From NCBI GenBank assembly GCA_021204715.1, contig JAJPYW010000176.1:1-6398 (forward strand): a DNA stretch of 6,398 nucleotides, given 5' to 3'. A program made the translations under genes and the position numbers. Positions 1 to 4,501 of the stretch are shown in pieces. Origin of the DNA: Prevotellaceae bacterium. GTDB lineage: Bacteria > Bacteroidota > Bacteroidia > Bacteroidales > Bacteroidaceae. The notes beneath the pieces are model-generated. The model did not search any database. It worked only from the letters and a program-made list of their open reading frames with translations, and was not told the origin of the DNA. Numbering within the stretch: the first letter of the stretch is position 1; every line of letters starts with the position of its first letter.

Positions 1-78
1 AATCTCCTGGGCCTTCACCGTGGGTGAAAAGCCTGCGAGCGCCAGAGCCAACAGTACTCCGTAGAATTTACATTTCAT
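1..78 (-). CDS. N-terminus of an exported protein (partial, signal peptide only)
   Basis: Read on the minus strand, an ATG at 78-76 opens a frame that stays open for 26 codons to the window edge. The peptide starts MKCKFYGVLLALALAGF and continues SPTVKAQEI. This is a Sec signal peptide: a short basic start (K2, K4), a hydrophobic core VLLALALAG, and an AXA-like site VKA before QEI, where signal peptidase I would probably cut. There is no lipobox cysteine, so a lipoprotein is unlikely. An AGAAGGA ribosome binding site lies just before the ATG and supports the start. The mature protein is outside the window, so its function cannot be told; it should be periplasmic, outer-membrane or secreted. 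The long leader and separate promoter suggest that the gene begins its own transcription unit. Confidence 0.8.
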   Translation of the reverse strand, partial: MKCKFYGVLLALALAGFSPTVKAQEI

Positions 79-240
79 ATCCTTCTATTTTACAGATAGT
101 TCAACTTGAACGTCCCGGCAACGTGCCGTTCAGTCAGATACTCCTACCCGCCCCCGTAGATGGATATTACAATTCTAACCGCAATGTGTTAATTATTTAG
201 CACTTTCAATATTTGCATCTCTCGGTAAGAGACGCTACCA
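79..240 (-). promoter_or_regulatory. Long structured 5' leader of the exported-protein gene
   Basis: Between the candidate promoter and the start codon lie about 160 bases with no reading frame of note. Seen in it: a stem TCTCT/AGAGA with a 5-base loop (218-232) close to the predicted RNA 5' end; a G-rich stretch on the minus strand around 145-157; a stem CGGCA/TGCCG with a 3-base loop (116-128) that can be lengthened by GAA/TTC (108-110 with 129-131) across a bulge; and a 13-bp odd palindrome GTTCAA-C-TTGAAC (99-111), which cannot fold as a hairpin with its 1-base centre but could be a DNA operator. I do not recognise a known riboswitch. The 5' stem may protect the mRNA; this is inference. 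Confidence 0.4.
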
Positions 241-247
241 CCTGCCG

Positions 248-276
248 CAAAGTTATATATTTATTTTTATAACAAA
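248..276 (-). promoter_or_regulatory. Bacteroidetes-type promoter for the exported-protein gene
   Basis: On the minus strand TAACTTTG (255-248) matches the Bacteroidetes -7 box TAnnTTTG exactly. A TTTG (276-273) lies 17 bases upstream as a -33 element; this spacing is slightly shorter than the usual 19-21, and the spacer is very AT-rich. Transcription would start near 240, giving a leader of about 160 bases before the ATG at 78. Match to the consensus is seen; activity is inferred. Confidence 0.55.
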
Positions 277-320
277 GAAATAATATGACACTTTTTTTTC
301 GCAATCCATACATTTTCTGC

Positions 321-349
321 ACATTTACTAAACATTGTTTAGCAAATGT
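321..349. repeat. 29-bp inverted repeat upstream of the exported-protein promoter
   Basis: Arms of 13 bases pair with one mismatch (327 against 343) around a 3-base centre: ACATTT, one mismatch, CTAAAC, ATT, GTTTAG, one mismatch, AAATGT. No T-run follows on either side, so it does not look like a terminator. It lies about 45-75 bases upstream of the -33 element of the minus-strand promoter, a position suitable for an activator or repressor site. The symmetry is seen; the operator role is inferred. Confidence 0.55.
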
Positions 350-413
350 TTAAGGCGGTGCTTCGACTGCATACTGTATATCAGCATCTTACGTCCGTCA
401 AAGTGCCTGAATC

Positions 414-432
414 CTTCTCTTAATAAGAGAAG
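414..432. repeat. 19-bp perfect odd palindrome
   Basis: CTTCTCTTA and TAAGAGAAG form 9-bp arms around a single A at 423, with no mismatches. It lies in the gene-poor stretch between the exported-protein gene and the ATPase gene, with no T-run beside it. It could be a protein binding site or the stem of an untranslated RNA; neither can be decided from the sequence. Confidence 0.5.
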
Positions 433-584
433 TACGCGGCGATGACACCAAAAGGAAAGTATTGCACAAATCTTGGGAAGCCGTTGCTTGGATGCCGACA
501 AATGGGATGCTTAGATAGTAAGGAAGGGGATACGGAAATACAAGGAAGCCATTTGGCAGGTTGAGACAATGCTTTTGCACGGAT

Positions 585-604
585 CTACAAACTCGAGTTT
601 GTAG
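585..604. repeat. 20-bp perfect palindrome centred on CTCGAG
   Basis: CTACAAACTCGAGTTTGTAG reads the same on both strands without a mismatch. The 12-bp core AAACTCGAGTTT recurs exactly 23 bp to the right. It forms the first unit of the 23-bp-period array at 583-812. Confidence 0.75.
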
Positions 605-608
605 GTGT

Positions 609-626
609 TATAAACTCGAGTTTATA
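609..626. repeat. 18-bp perfect palindrome, second CTCGAG unit
   Basis: TATAAACTCGAGTTTATA is a perfect palindrome with the same 12-bp core as the one at 585-604. The outer arms differ (TAT here, CTAC there), yet each keeps its own symmetry, meaning both arms changed together. This compensatory pattern suggests selection for the dyad itself. Confidence 0.75.
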
Positions 627-855
627 CACCCTAAGGAAAGCATTGATGATATTGCAACGACTGTAATGCTTGTTTTCTATCGACTATTATGATGCGTTTG
701 CAACGACTGCATAGATGGGTATCTATCGAAGCGTTTCGATAAGTGCTATGGAAGCGGTTCGATAGATGCTATGGAAGCGGTTCGATACGATGAGTGGAAG
801 CGATTCGATTCAACTTCATCTTCCCAATGCAGTTATAGGTCGCGATAAGACGCAC

Positions 856-886
856 AAAAACCGCCGTTACAGTGTAGCGGCGGTTT
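856..886 (-). terminator. Rho-independent terminator of the AAA+ ATPase gene
   Basis: On the minus strand the stem AAACCGCCG (886-878) pairs with CGGCGGTTT (866-858) around an 11-base loop, and the 3' side runs into five Ts (860-856). The hairpin is 9 bp and GC-rich, with the U-tract in the right place for a minus-strand transcript. It lies about 70 bases past the ATPase stop codon. In the plus direction only three Ts follow, so it is mainly one-directional. Confidence 0.85.
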
Positions 887-916
887 GCACAAGGATATAT
901 ATATAATAAGGTATAG

Positions 917-930
917 AATCCTTTCGGATT
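917..930 (-). other. Small GNRA-type hairpin after the ATPase stop codon
   Basis: As minus-strand RNA the sequence reads AATCC-GAAA-GGATT, a 5-bp stem capped by a GAAA tetraloop of the stable GNRA class. It lies between the stop codon and the terminator in the 3' untranslated part of the ATPase message. It may help stabilise the 3' end, or may be chance. Confidence 0.35.
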
Positions 931-954
931 GTCGGAAGCCACGGGGCTGCCGCC

Positions 955-3021
955 TCAAAAACCTATCTTGCGCTTTTCGGTAGCAGGCCTCTCGTCGTTG
1001 CAAAGGGTAATGAGGGCCTCGTCGGTAATCTTCGTGCCGACAAGCAGTTCCTCTACCAAGACTTTGCGGGTAATGTTGTCTATCTCGCCTCCGCTGAAGT
1101 CGTAGCCCGCCGCCAAACGGCCGGCGAGCTCGGGTGAAAGGGCCGGCAGCTTGGAGAGCCATATCTGTTTCTTGGCCTCTACACCCGGCTTTTCAAACTT
1201 TATCTTGAAGAGGAAGCGGCGCTCGAAAGCGTTGTCGAGGTTGTCGGCCAAGTTGGTGGTGGCCACAAGGATGCCGTCCAACCGCTCCATCTCTTCGAGA
1301 ATGATGTTCTGTATGGCGTTCTCCGTCTGGGCCACACTGCCGCTTGCCGAGTCCTTGCGCTTGGAGAAGATGCCGTCGGCTTCGTTGAAGAGCAGAATGG
1401 GCTTCACTTCTTGCCTGCCGCAGAGCTTGCGGTAGTCGTCGAACACTTCCTTGATAAGTCTTTCGCTCTCGCCGAACCAGCACGACTTGGTGGACGCTAT
1501 GTTTACGTGGTAGATGGCGCGGCCTGTTTGCCGGGCAAGCTGCAGCACGCTTTCGGTCTTGCCGGTGCCGGGATAGCCGTAGAGCAACACAGTGATGCCT
1601 TTGGGCAGGTGGCTTTGCTCCAACCGGCTGCACAGGGCTTCGTAGTTGCCTTGCTTGAGGCTGTTGGCAAGCGAGCGCAGCTGCCGCTCGGTGTCGCCGC
1701 TGAAGTAGAGTTGCTTGGTAGTTATCTTGTCAGACGGTATCAGGTCGTTGTCCGACGTCTCCTTGCAAAAGAGGTCGTAGTCTTCTTCCAAATAGAGGCG
1801 CTTGCCTTTCTCGGTGAGATCGACCGAGGCACTGCCGAACATGCCGCCGCCCGTGAGCTCGGCCAAGCCGGTCTGTTGCAAAGGGTGCTTGTTCTCTTTG
1901 AGTTGGCGTCGCAGCTGTATCTCCTCGCTCTTGGTGGTGATGTCAGAGAGCTGGCACAGCACGAAGTTGTCGTCCTTGACGAGTTCGTAACAGATGAGAT
2001 AGTAAAGCATGCGGCCGCCGGCTTCATGCACCATGGCACGCAGCGCGTGGATGAAGTGCAAGCCGTCGTTGGCTTCTTCGAGCAGTTCTACGTTCCGCGT
2101 CATCTTGTAGACTTCGTAGGAGGAGGGCGAGTCGGGCAGGTCTCTTACTTGCTGCTTGACGGTGCGCACGAACTCGAAGCGGTCCAACCCGCCTTTCATT
2201 TTCTTGTAGAGCACGGCGTCTTTTCCAAAGAGCAGCTCGAGGCCTTTGTCGGTGAGCGCGATGTCGTCGTGACGCAGCTCCACAAGGCCTGTGGTGAGCA
2301 GGGTGTGGTCGTGTTCCATGAAGTGGCGTGTCTGCACGAGGAAGTCGGCTTTGCGGTCGTAAATGCTGTTCAACGTGTCTTTCAAGTCGGACGCACCGCC
2401 GTCGCTCTCGTTTTGGAAGTCGTAGCAGGCTTCGTAGAAGAGCGTGCGGTCGGTCACGTCGGCAAGCACGGCTTTGACGCCTTCCACCAAGGGAAGGTGG
2501 CTGTATCGGGCTTCCAAGTCGAGCACCCGGTTGAATAACGTGGCGGTGTCGATGTGTCCTTCGTGGCGCGCGTGTATAAGCCGGTCGGCAACGCGGCAGT
2601 AGTCGAACTGGTCGAACGTGGCTTCCGCAGCTTGCACGCCGGCCAAGGGCTCCCTTCCTTCTACAATGTTGTTGAAGACGGCCGGCAGGATCATGAAGGA
2701 TATCTTGGCTGTGTTGAACTCGCTCATGTCGTCGGCTTTGAGGTAGCCTTTGGCTTGCAACGCGCGCAGGGCGGGCACGCAGGCCATCGCTTCCAAGTAC
2801 GTGCAGTCGAAGTAAACGGTCAGGTCGGTCACGGTGGTGCCGCTGTCGCTGCATTGTCGGTCCATAAGAACCGAAAGTGCCATGGCTTCATCGTCGGTGG
2901 CAAGCGCGGCCGCTTCTTTAATGCGCCCAAGCACGTGTGCCAACGCTTGCATGTTGCGCAACTTGCCGCCTTTCAAGTTGGCTGCGGCAATACGGATGTC
3001 TGTAATCAAACTCTTTTCCAT
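955..3021 (-). CDS. AAA+ ATPase with repeated winged-helix-like N-terminal modules
   Basis: This 688-residue protein has a C-terminal AAA+ module of the COG0464 (Cdc48/FtsH/SpoVK-like) kind. Walker A is GYPGTGKT (482-489), a pore-loop-like CWFGESE lies at 514-520, and Walker B is ILLFNEAD (542-549) with Asn in place of the usual first Asp. Sensor 1 is ATTN (587-590), arginine-finger candidates are R601 and R602, and a sensor-2-like SGGEIDN lies at 643-649. The catalytic Glu (E547) is kept, so ATP hydrolysis is plausible. The N-terminal 440 residues repeat a pattern of TGLxEL then LT(D/E)KGxxL (244-261 and 384-409), with a weaker third copy near 85-120; these look like winged-helix units. No signal peptide or membrane segment is seen, so it is cytoplasmic. 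Start: ATG at 3021 directly preceded by AGGAAG. It is a single-gene unit with its own terminator. The substrate is unknown; remodelling of a protein or DNA-bound complex is a guess. Confidence 0.88.
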   Translation of the reverse strand: MEKSLITDIRIAAANLKGGKLRNMQALAHVLGRIKEAAALATDDEAMALSVLMDRQCSDSGTTVTDLTVYFDCTYLEAMACVPALRALQAKGYLKADDMSEFNTAKISFMILPAVFNNIVEGREPLAGVQAAEATFDQFDYCRVADRLIHARHEGHIDTATLFNRVLDLEARYSHLPLVEGVKAVLADVTDRTLFYEACYDFQNESDGGASDLKDTLNSIYDRKADFLVQTRHFMEHDHTLLTTGLVELRHDDIALTDKGLELLFGKDAVLYKKMKGGLDRFEFVRTVKQQVRDLPDSPSSYEVYKMTRNVELLEEANDGLHFIHALRAMVHEAGGRMLYYLICYELVKDDNFVLCQLSDITTKSEEIQLRRQLKENKHPLQQTGLAELTGGGMFGSASVDLTEKGKRLYLEEDYDLFCKETSDNDLIPSDKITTKQLYFSGDTERQLRSLANSLKQGNYEALCSRLEQSHLPKGITVLLYGYPGTGKTESVLQLARQTGRAIYHVNIASTKSCWFGESERLIKEVFDDYRKLCGRQEVKPILLFNEADGIFSKRKDSASGSVAQTENAIQNIILEEMERLDGILVATTNLADNLDNAFERRFLFKIKFEKPGVEAKKQIWLSKLPALSPELAGRLAAGYDFSGGEIDNITRKVLVEELLVGTKITDEALITLCNDERPATEKRKIGF

Positions 3022-3054
3022 CTTCCTGCTGTTTTATGGCGCGAAGTTCAACGG

Positions 3055-3086
3055 CAATTGTACCATTTTGCGATACAGAAGACAAG
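3055..3086 (-). promoter_or_regulatory. Candidate promoter of the AAA+ ATPase gene
   Basis: On the minus strand TACAATTG (3062-3055) differs from the -7 consensus TAnnTTTG at one base, and CTTG (3086-3083) lies 20 bases upstream, the expected distance for a -33 element. It would give a leader of about 25-30 bases before the ATG at 3021. Confidence 0.4.
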
Positions 3087-3240
3087 ATTTTTCAATGGTT
3101 ATGTGTTTTTTAATCATCAACTGTCCGGTGAGGGTGTTGTAGCTGATAGAATAGTGGGAGAAAGTGTGCCGAAGCCCGCTGATAATTGAACGGCGCATAG
3201 AATTTATCTTAAAGATGATAGGCGTTATGCATTATTTCGC

Positions 3241-3248
3241 TATATTTG
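3241..3248 (+). promoter_or_regulatory. -7 box of the hicBA promoter
   Basis: TATATTTG matches the Bacteroidetes -7 consensus exactly. No good TTTG is seen about 20 bases upstream. Transcription would start near 3255, leaving a leader of about 100 bases before the hicB ATG at 3359. This argues against the longer frame starting at 3164. Confidence 0.5.
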
Positions 3249-3358
3249 TACTTGATTCTGATGTCTGTTTCATCGGGAGGCGGAAAGTGATGCAAGGGAT
3301 ACGTCAAACGCACTCCGTGAAGCGACAATGGCGTTGTAGTATATTAATAAGGAATAGT

Positions 3359-3751
3359 ATGGTAAAAGCACCTGATAAATTGGTCTTAAAGGTGGAAGCG
3401 AAAGGCCACGACTTGTCTGAATATCGTTTTTCGATAGAATTCTACGTCTTTCAAGAGGGGGAGGATTATATAGCTTATTGCCCTTCGCTCGATATTTCAT
3501 CGTCGGGCAACGACTTCAACGATGCCATAGCCAATTTCTACGAGTGCTTCCGCACGCATGTAGATTGGTGCGTGGAGCATGGCACGCTCATCGAAGACTT
3601 GATTGAGCACGGTTGGAGGAAGAGGAAAGACACGATAATGCCTCCTTCTTTTACCACCATGCTCAAAAAGAAAGAGGTGCGCGACCTTTTAGGCGGCAGG
3701 AAGGCGTATGAAAAGATTGTCGTTCCCGCTAAAGTGTCGGTGCCTGCATGA
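3359..3751 (+). CDS. hicB: HicB-like antitoxin
   Basis: The 130-residue protein carries the HicB partial RNase H-like fold: a strand-rich segment RFSIEFYVFQEGEDYIAYCPSLDISSSG (23-50) followed by a helix NDFNDAIANFYECFRTHV (51-68). The order glycine/acidic turn, YIAYCPSLD, then a helix after a G-x-(D/T)-F is the family signature. The lysine-rich C-terminal part (88-130) has no helix-turn-helix that I can see, so how it binds DNA is unclear. Start: ATG at 3359 after AAGGAA with 4-base spacing; an ATG at 3292 in the same frame is possible but adds residues unlike the family. The stop overlaps the next start as ATGA, so antitoxin and toxin are translationally coupled. It would neutralise HicA by direct binding and probably repress the operon. 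Confidence 0.82.
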   Translation: MVKAPDKLVLKVEAKGHDLSEYRFSIEFYVFQEGEDYIAYCPSLDISSSGNDFNDAIANFYECFRTHVDWCVEHGTLIEDLIEHGWRKRKDTIMPPSFTTMLKKKEVRDLLGGRKAYEKIVVPAKVSVPA

Positions 3752-3981
3752 GGAGTTTGGCTAATATAAAAAGGAGTGAATTGCGTGCCGTCCTCACTTT
3801 ATTGGGATTGACATACAACGGCACCAATGGCGGACACGAGAAATGGAGTAAGCCGGGGATGTTGCGTCCGGTTATCTTTCAAACACACAAAGAACCCATA
3901 CCCGAGTTCATTGTCAAGAATATCCTCCGTAATATAGGAATCACCAAGCAAGAGTTTATCGCATTGTTGGAACAACTGTGA
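3748..3981 (+). CDS. hicA: HicA-like mRNA interferase toxin
   Basis: The 77-residue protein matches the HicA (YcfA) family in length and motifs. It has an N-terminal helix IKRSELRAVLTLLGLTYNG (7-25), the NGGHEKW segment (27-33) with the conserved catalytic-type His at 30, a strand RPVIFQTHKEPIPE (40-53), and a C-terminal helix region ending ITKQEFIALLEQL, typical of the dsRBD-like HicA fold. HicA toxins cleave mRNA and stop translation until HicB binds them. The frame is complete and His30 is present, so the toxin appears functional. The order is hicB then hicA, opposite to the E. coli hicA-hicB order. The 4-base overlap with hicB supports one operon. Confidence 0.9.
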   Translation: MRSLANIKRSELRAVLTLLGLTYNGTNGGHEKWSKPGMLRPVIFQTHKEPIPEFIVKNILRNIGITKQEFIALLEQL

Positions 3982-4012
3982 TTGCTTATTGCATTAAATT
4001 GTTTCATTATTG

Positions 4013-4062
4013 TGGTCATATATGGATATTAATTTGTATATTTGCACTTAAATGGTCATATA
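4013..4062 (+). promoter_or_regulatory. Promoter with direct-repeat candidate operators for the HipB-like gene
   Basis: TATATTTG (4037-4044) is an exact Bacteroidetes -7 box, 27 bases before the ATG at 4071. The decamer TGGTCATATA occurs at 4013-4022 and again at 4053-4062, exactly 40 bp apart, flanking this box. Four helical turns would place both sites on one face of DNA. This is a likely autoregulatory operator for the XRE protein encoded just downstream; binding itself is inferred. Confidence 0.55.
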
Positions 4063-4070
4063 AAACCACT

Positions 4071-4382
4071 ATGTATAACGGCGAATACATCACAAACCAA
4101 ACGATTGTGCTGCTCTTGGCACAACGTATCAAAGCCTACAGGCTTGCGGCGAGAATGAGCCAAAAGGAGATGGCCGAGAAATCGGGCGTGGGGCTTGCCA
4201 CCATCAGCCATTTCGAGCAAGGTGTCATGCAGAACATGACATTAAGCAATTTCATCTCATTGACACGCGTGGTGGGCATGGAAGGCCGCTTCATGGATTT
4301 GTTGCCCGAACTGCCCATGCCCCCTATCGCGCTTAAACAAATCAACAAACTCATTCCTAAACGTGTAAGGAGAGACCATTGA
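4071..4382 (+). CDS. HipB-like XRE-family helix-turn-helix regulator
   Basis: The 103-residue protein is mostly a Cro/C1-type helix-turn-helix: AQRIKAYRLAARMSQKEMAEKSGVGLATISHFEQG (17-51), with MSQKEMAEKSG as the first helix and turn and GLATISHFEQG as the recognition helix. A conserved-looking tail LLPELPMPP...INKLIPKRVRR (78-101) follows, as in Bacteroidetes regulators that precede hipA-type genes. I chose the ATG at 4071 because the exact -7 box lies at 4037-4044; a longer frame from 3978 would begin before the promoter. No strong ribosome binding site is seen. It should bind its own promoter as a dimer. Its toxin partner is only a fragment here (see 4378-4428), so it is probably an orphan antitoxin or regulator. 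It has its own promoter 89 bases after hicA. Confidence 0.88.
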   Translation: MYNGEYITNQTIVLLLAQRIKAYRLAARMSQKEMAEKSGVGLATISHFEQGVMQNMTLSNFISLTRVVGMEGRFMDLLPELPMPPIALKQINKLIPKRVRRDH

Positions 4383-4428
4383 TGTTTACTTGTGGGACCG
4401 CAAAGTAGGCACGTTGGTGGCTTGGTGA
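4378..4428 (+). pseudogene. Remnant of the start of a hipA-type gene
   Basis: In a frame different from the XRE gene, codons from 4378 read I-DVYLWDRKVGTLVAW and then meet TGA at 4426-4428. The pattern DVYL-x(4)-VGTL is that of the N-terminus of HipA proteins or of the separate HipA N-terminal-domain proteins found next to HipB-like genes in Bacteroidetes. A good AAGGAGA (4367-4373) lies 4 bases before the ATT at 4378, where an ATG start would be expected, so the start codon seems to have mutated to ATT. Nothing resembling HipA follows in the 70 bases before mfd. About 17 codons remain of a gene that would normally be about 100 or more. The kinase toxin is therefore lost. The match is short, so confidence is moderate. 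Confidence 0.6.
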
Positions 4429-4456
4429 GCCGGTAAATAACAAGGCAGGCACGTTG
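4407..4456 (+). repeat. Decamer direct repeat after the hipA remnant
   Basis: AGGCACGTTG occurs at 4407-4416 within the hipA remnant and again at 4447-4456, 40 bp apart and in a different reading frame. It may be a trace of the rearrangement that removed hipA, or chance. Confidence 0.35.
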
Positions 4457-4458
4457 TC

Positions 4459-4501
4459 ACAACACTTGCGCAACGGGTACTGAATAATCGAGAAGTGTTG
4501 T
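4459..4501. repeat. Inverted repeat between the convergent genes
   Basis: ACAACACTT (4459-4467) pairs with AAGTGTTGT (4493-4501) over 9 bp with a 25-base loop. The right arm touches the mfd stop codon. There is no T-run on either side, so it is at best a weak terminator for the convergent HipB-like and mfd transcripts. Confidence 0.35.

Larger units (their letters stand above)
583..812. repeat. 23-bp-period array of about ten dyad-phased units
   Basis: Cutting the sequence every 23 bases from 583 gives units starting at 583, 606, 629, 652, 675, 698, 721, 744, 767 and 790. Units 744 and 767 agree over their first 21 bases; 652 and 698 share their first 12 (TTGCAACGACTG) and 17 of 23 overall; 721 matches 744 at 17 of 23. 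Units 583 and 606 are CTCGAG palindromes. Unit 721 holds TATCGAA-GCGT-TTCGATA, with its dyad centre between bases 12 and 13, the same phase as the CTCGAG units; 744 and 767 keep an imperfect version of that dyad. Units 629 to 698 keep the period but little symmetry. A 23-base period does not preserve reading frame, so this is not coding. It lies past the ATPase terminator and upstream of the exported-protein promoter. Its function is unknown: phased protein sites or an extragenic repeat element are both possible. Confidence 0.65.
3022..3358. other. Divergent intergenic region between the ATPase gene and hicBA
   Basis: This stretch of 337 bases separates the minus-strand ATPase start from the plus-strand hicB start. 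A reading frame continuous with hicB stays open from 3164, but its N-terminal part does not resemble the HicB family and would begin upstream of the candidate promoter, so I treat it as noncoding. It holds candidate promoters for both genes. An odd palindrome ATCTT-A-AAGAT (3206-3216) lies 25-35 bases upstream of the hicB -7 box and could be an operator. No RNA gene is recognised. Confidence 0.5.

Noticed and set aside
398..580. A 60-codon minus-strand open frame in the gene-poor region
   Set aside because: It has no visible ribosome binding site or family motif and overlaps the palindrome at 414-432; length alone does not support a gene.
583..812. A CRISPR array
   Set aside because: The period of 23 bp leaves no room for repeat plus spacer, no constant repeat exists through the array, and no cas genes are in the window.
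79..855. A replication origin, suggested by AT-rich DNA and many palindromes
   Set aside because: I found no DnaA boxes (TTATCCACA-type) and no dnaA, dnaN or partition genes nearby.
1411..2538. A long plus-strand open frame of 375 codons opposite the ATPase gene
   Set aside because: It is antisense to a well supported gene, has no recognisable motif, and its Val/Leu/Glu/Ala-heavy composition is what the complement of a GC-rich gene gives.
3164..3358. An N-terminal extension of HicB of 65 residues
   Set aside because: The extension begins upstream of the exact -7 box at 3241-3248, does not look like HicB, and the ATG at 3359 has a good ribosome binding site.
3978..4070. An N-terminal extension of the XRE protein beginning inside the hicA stop region
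   Set aside because: It runs through the promoter and direct repeats at 4013-4062, and the helix-turn-helix protein is complete from 4071.
4423..4482. A frameshifted continuation of hipA after the TGA (LGEPVNNKAGTLSQHLRNGY)
   Set aside because: The residues do not resemble the HipA N-terminal region and end at another stop; I cannot support it as part of the gene.
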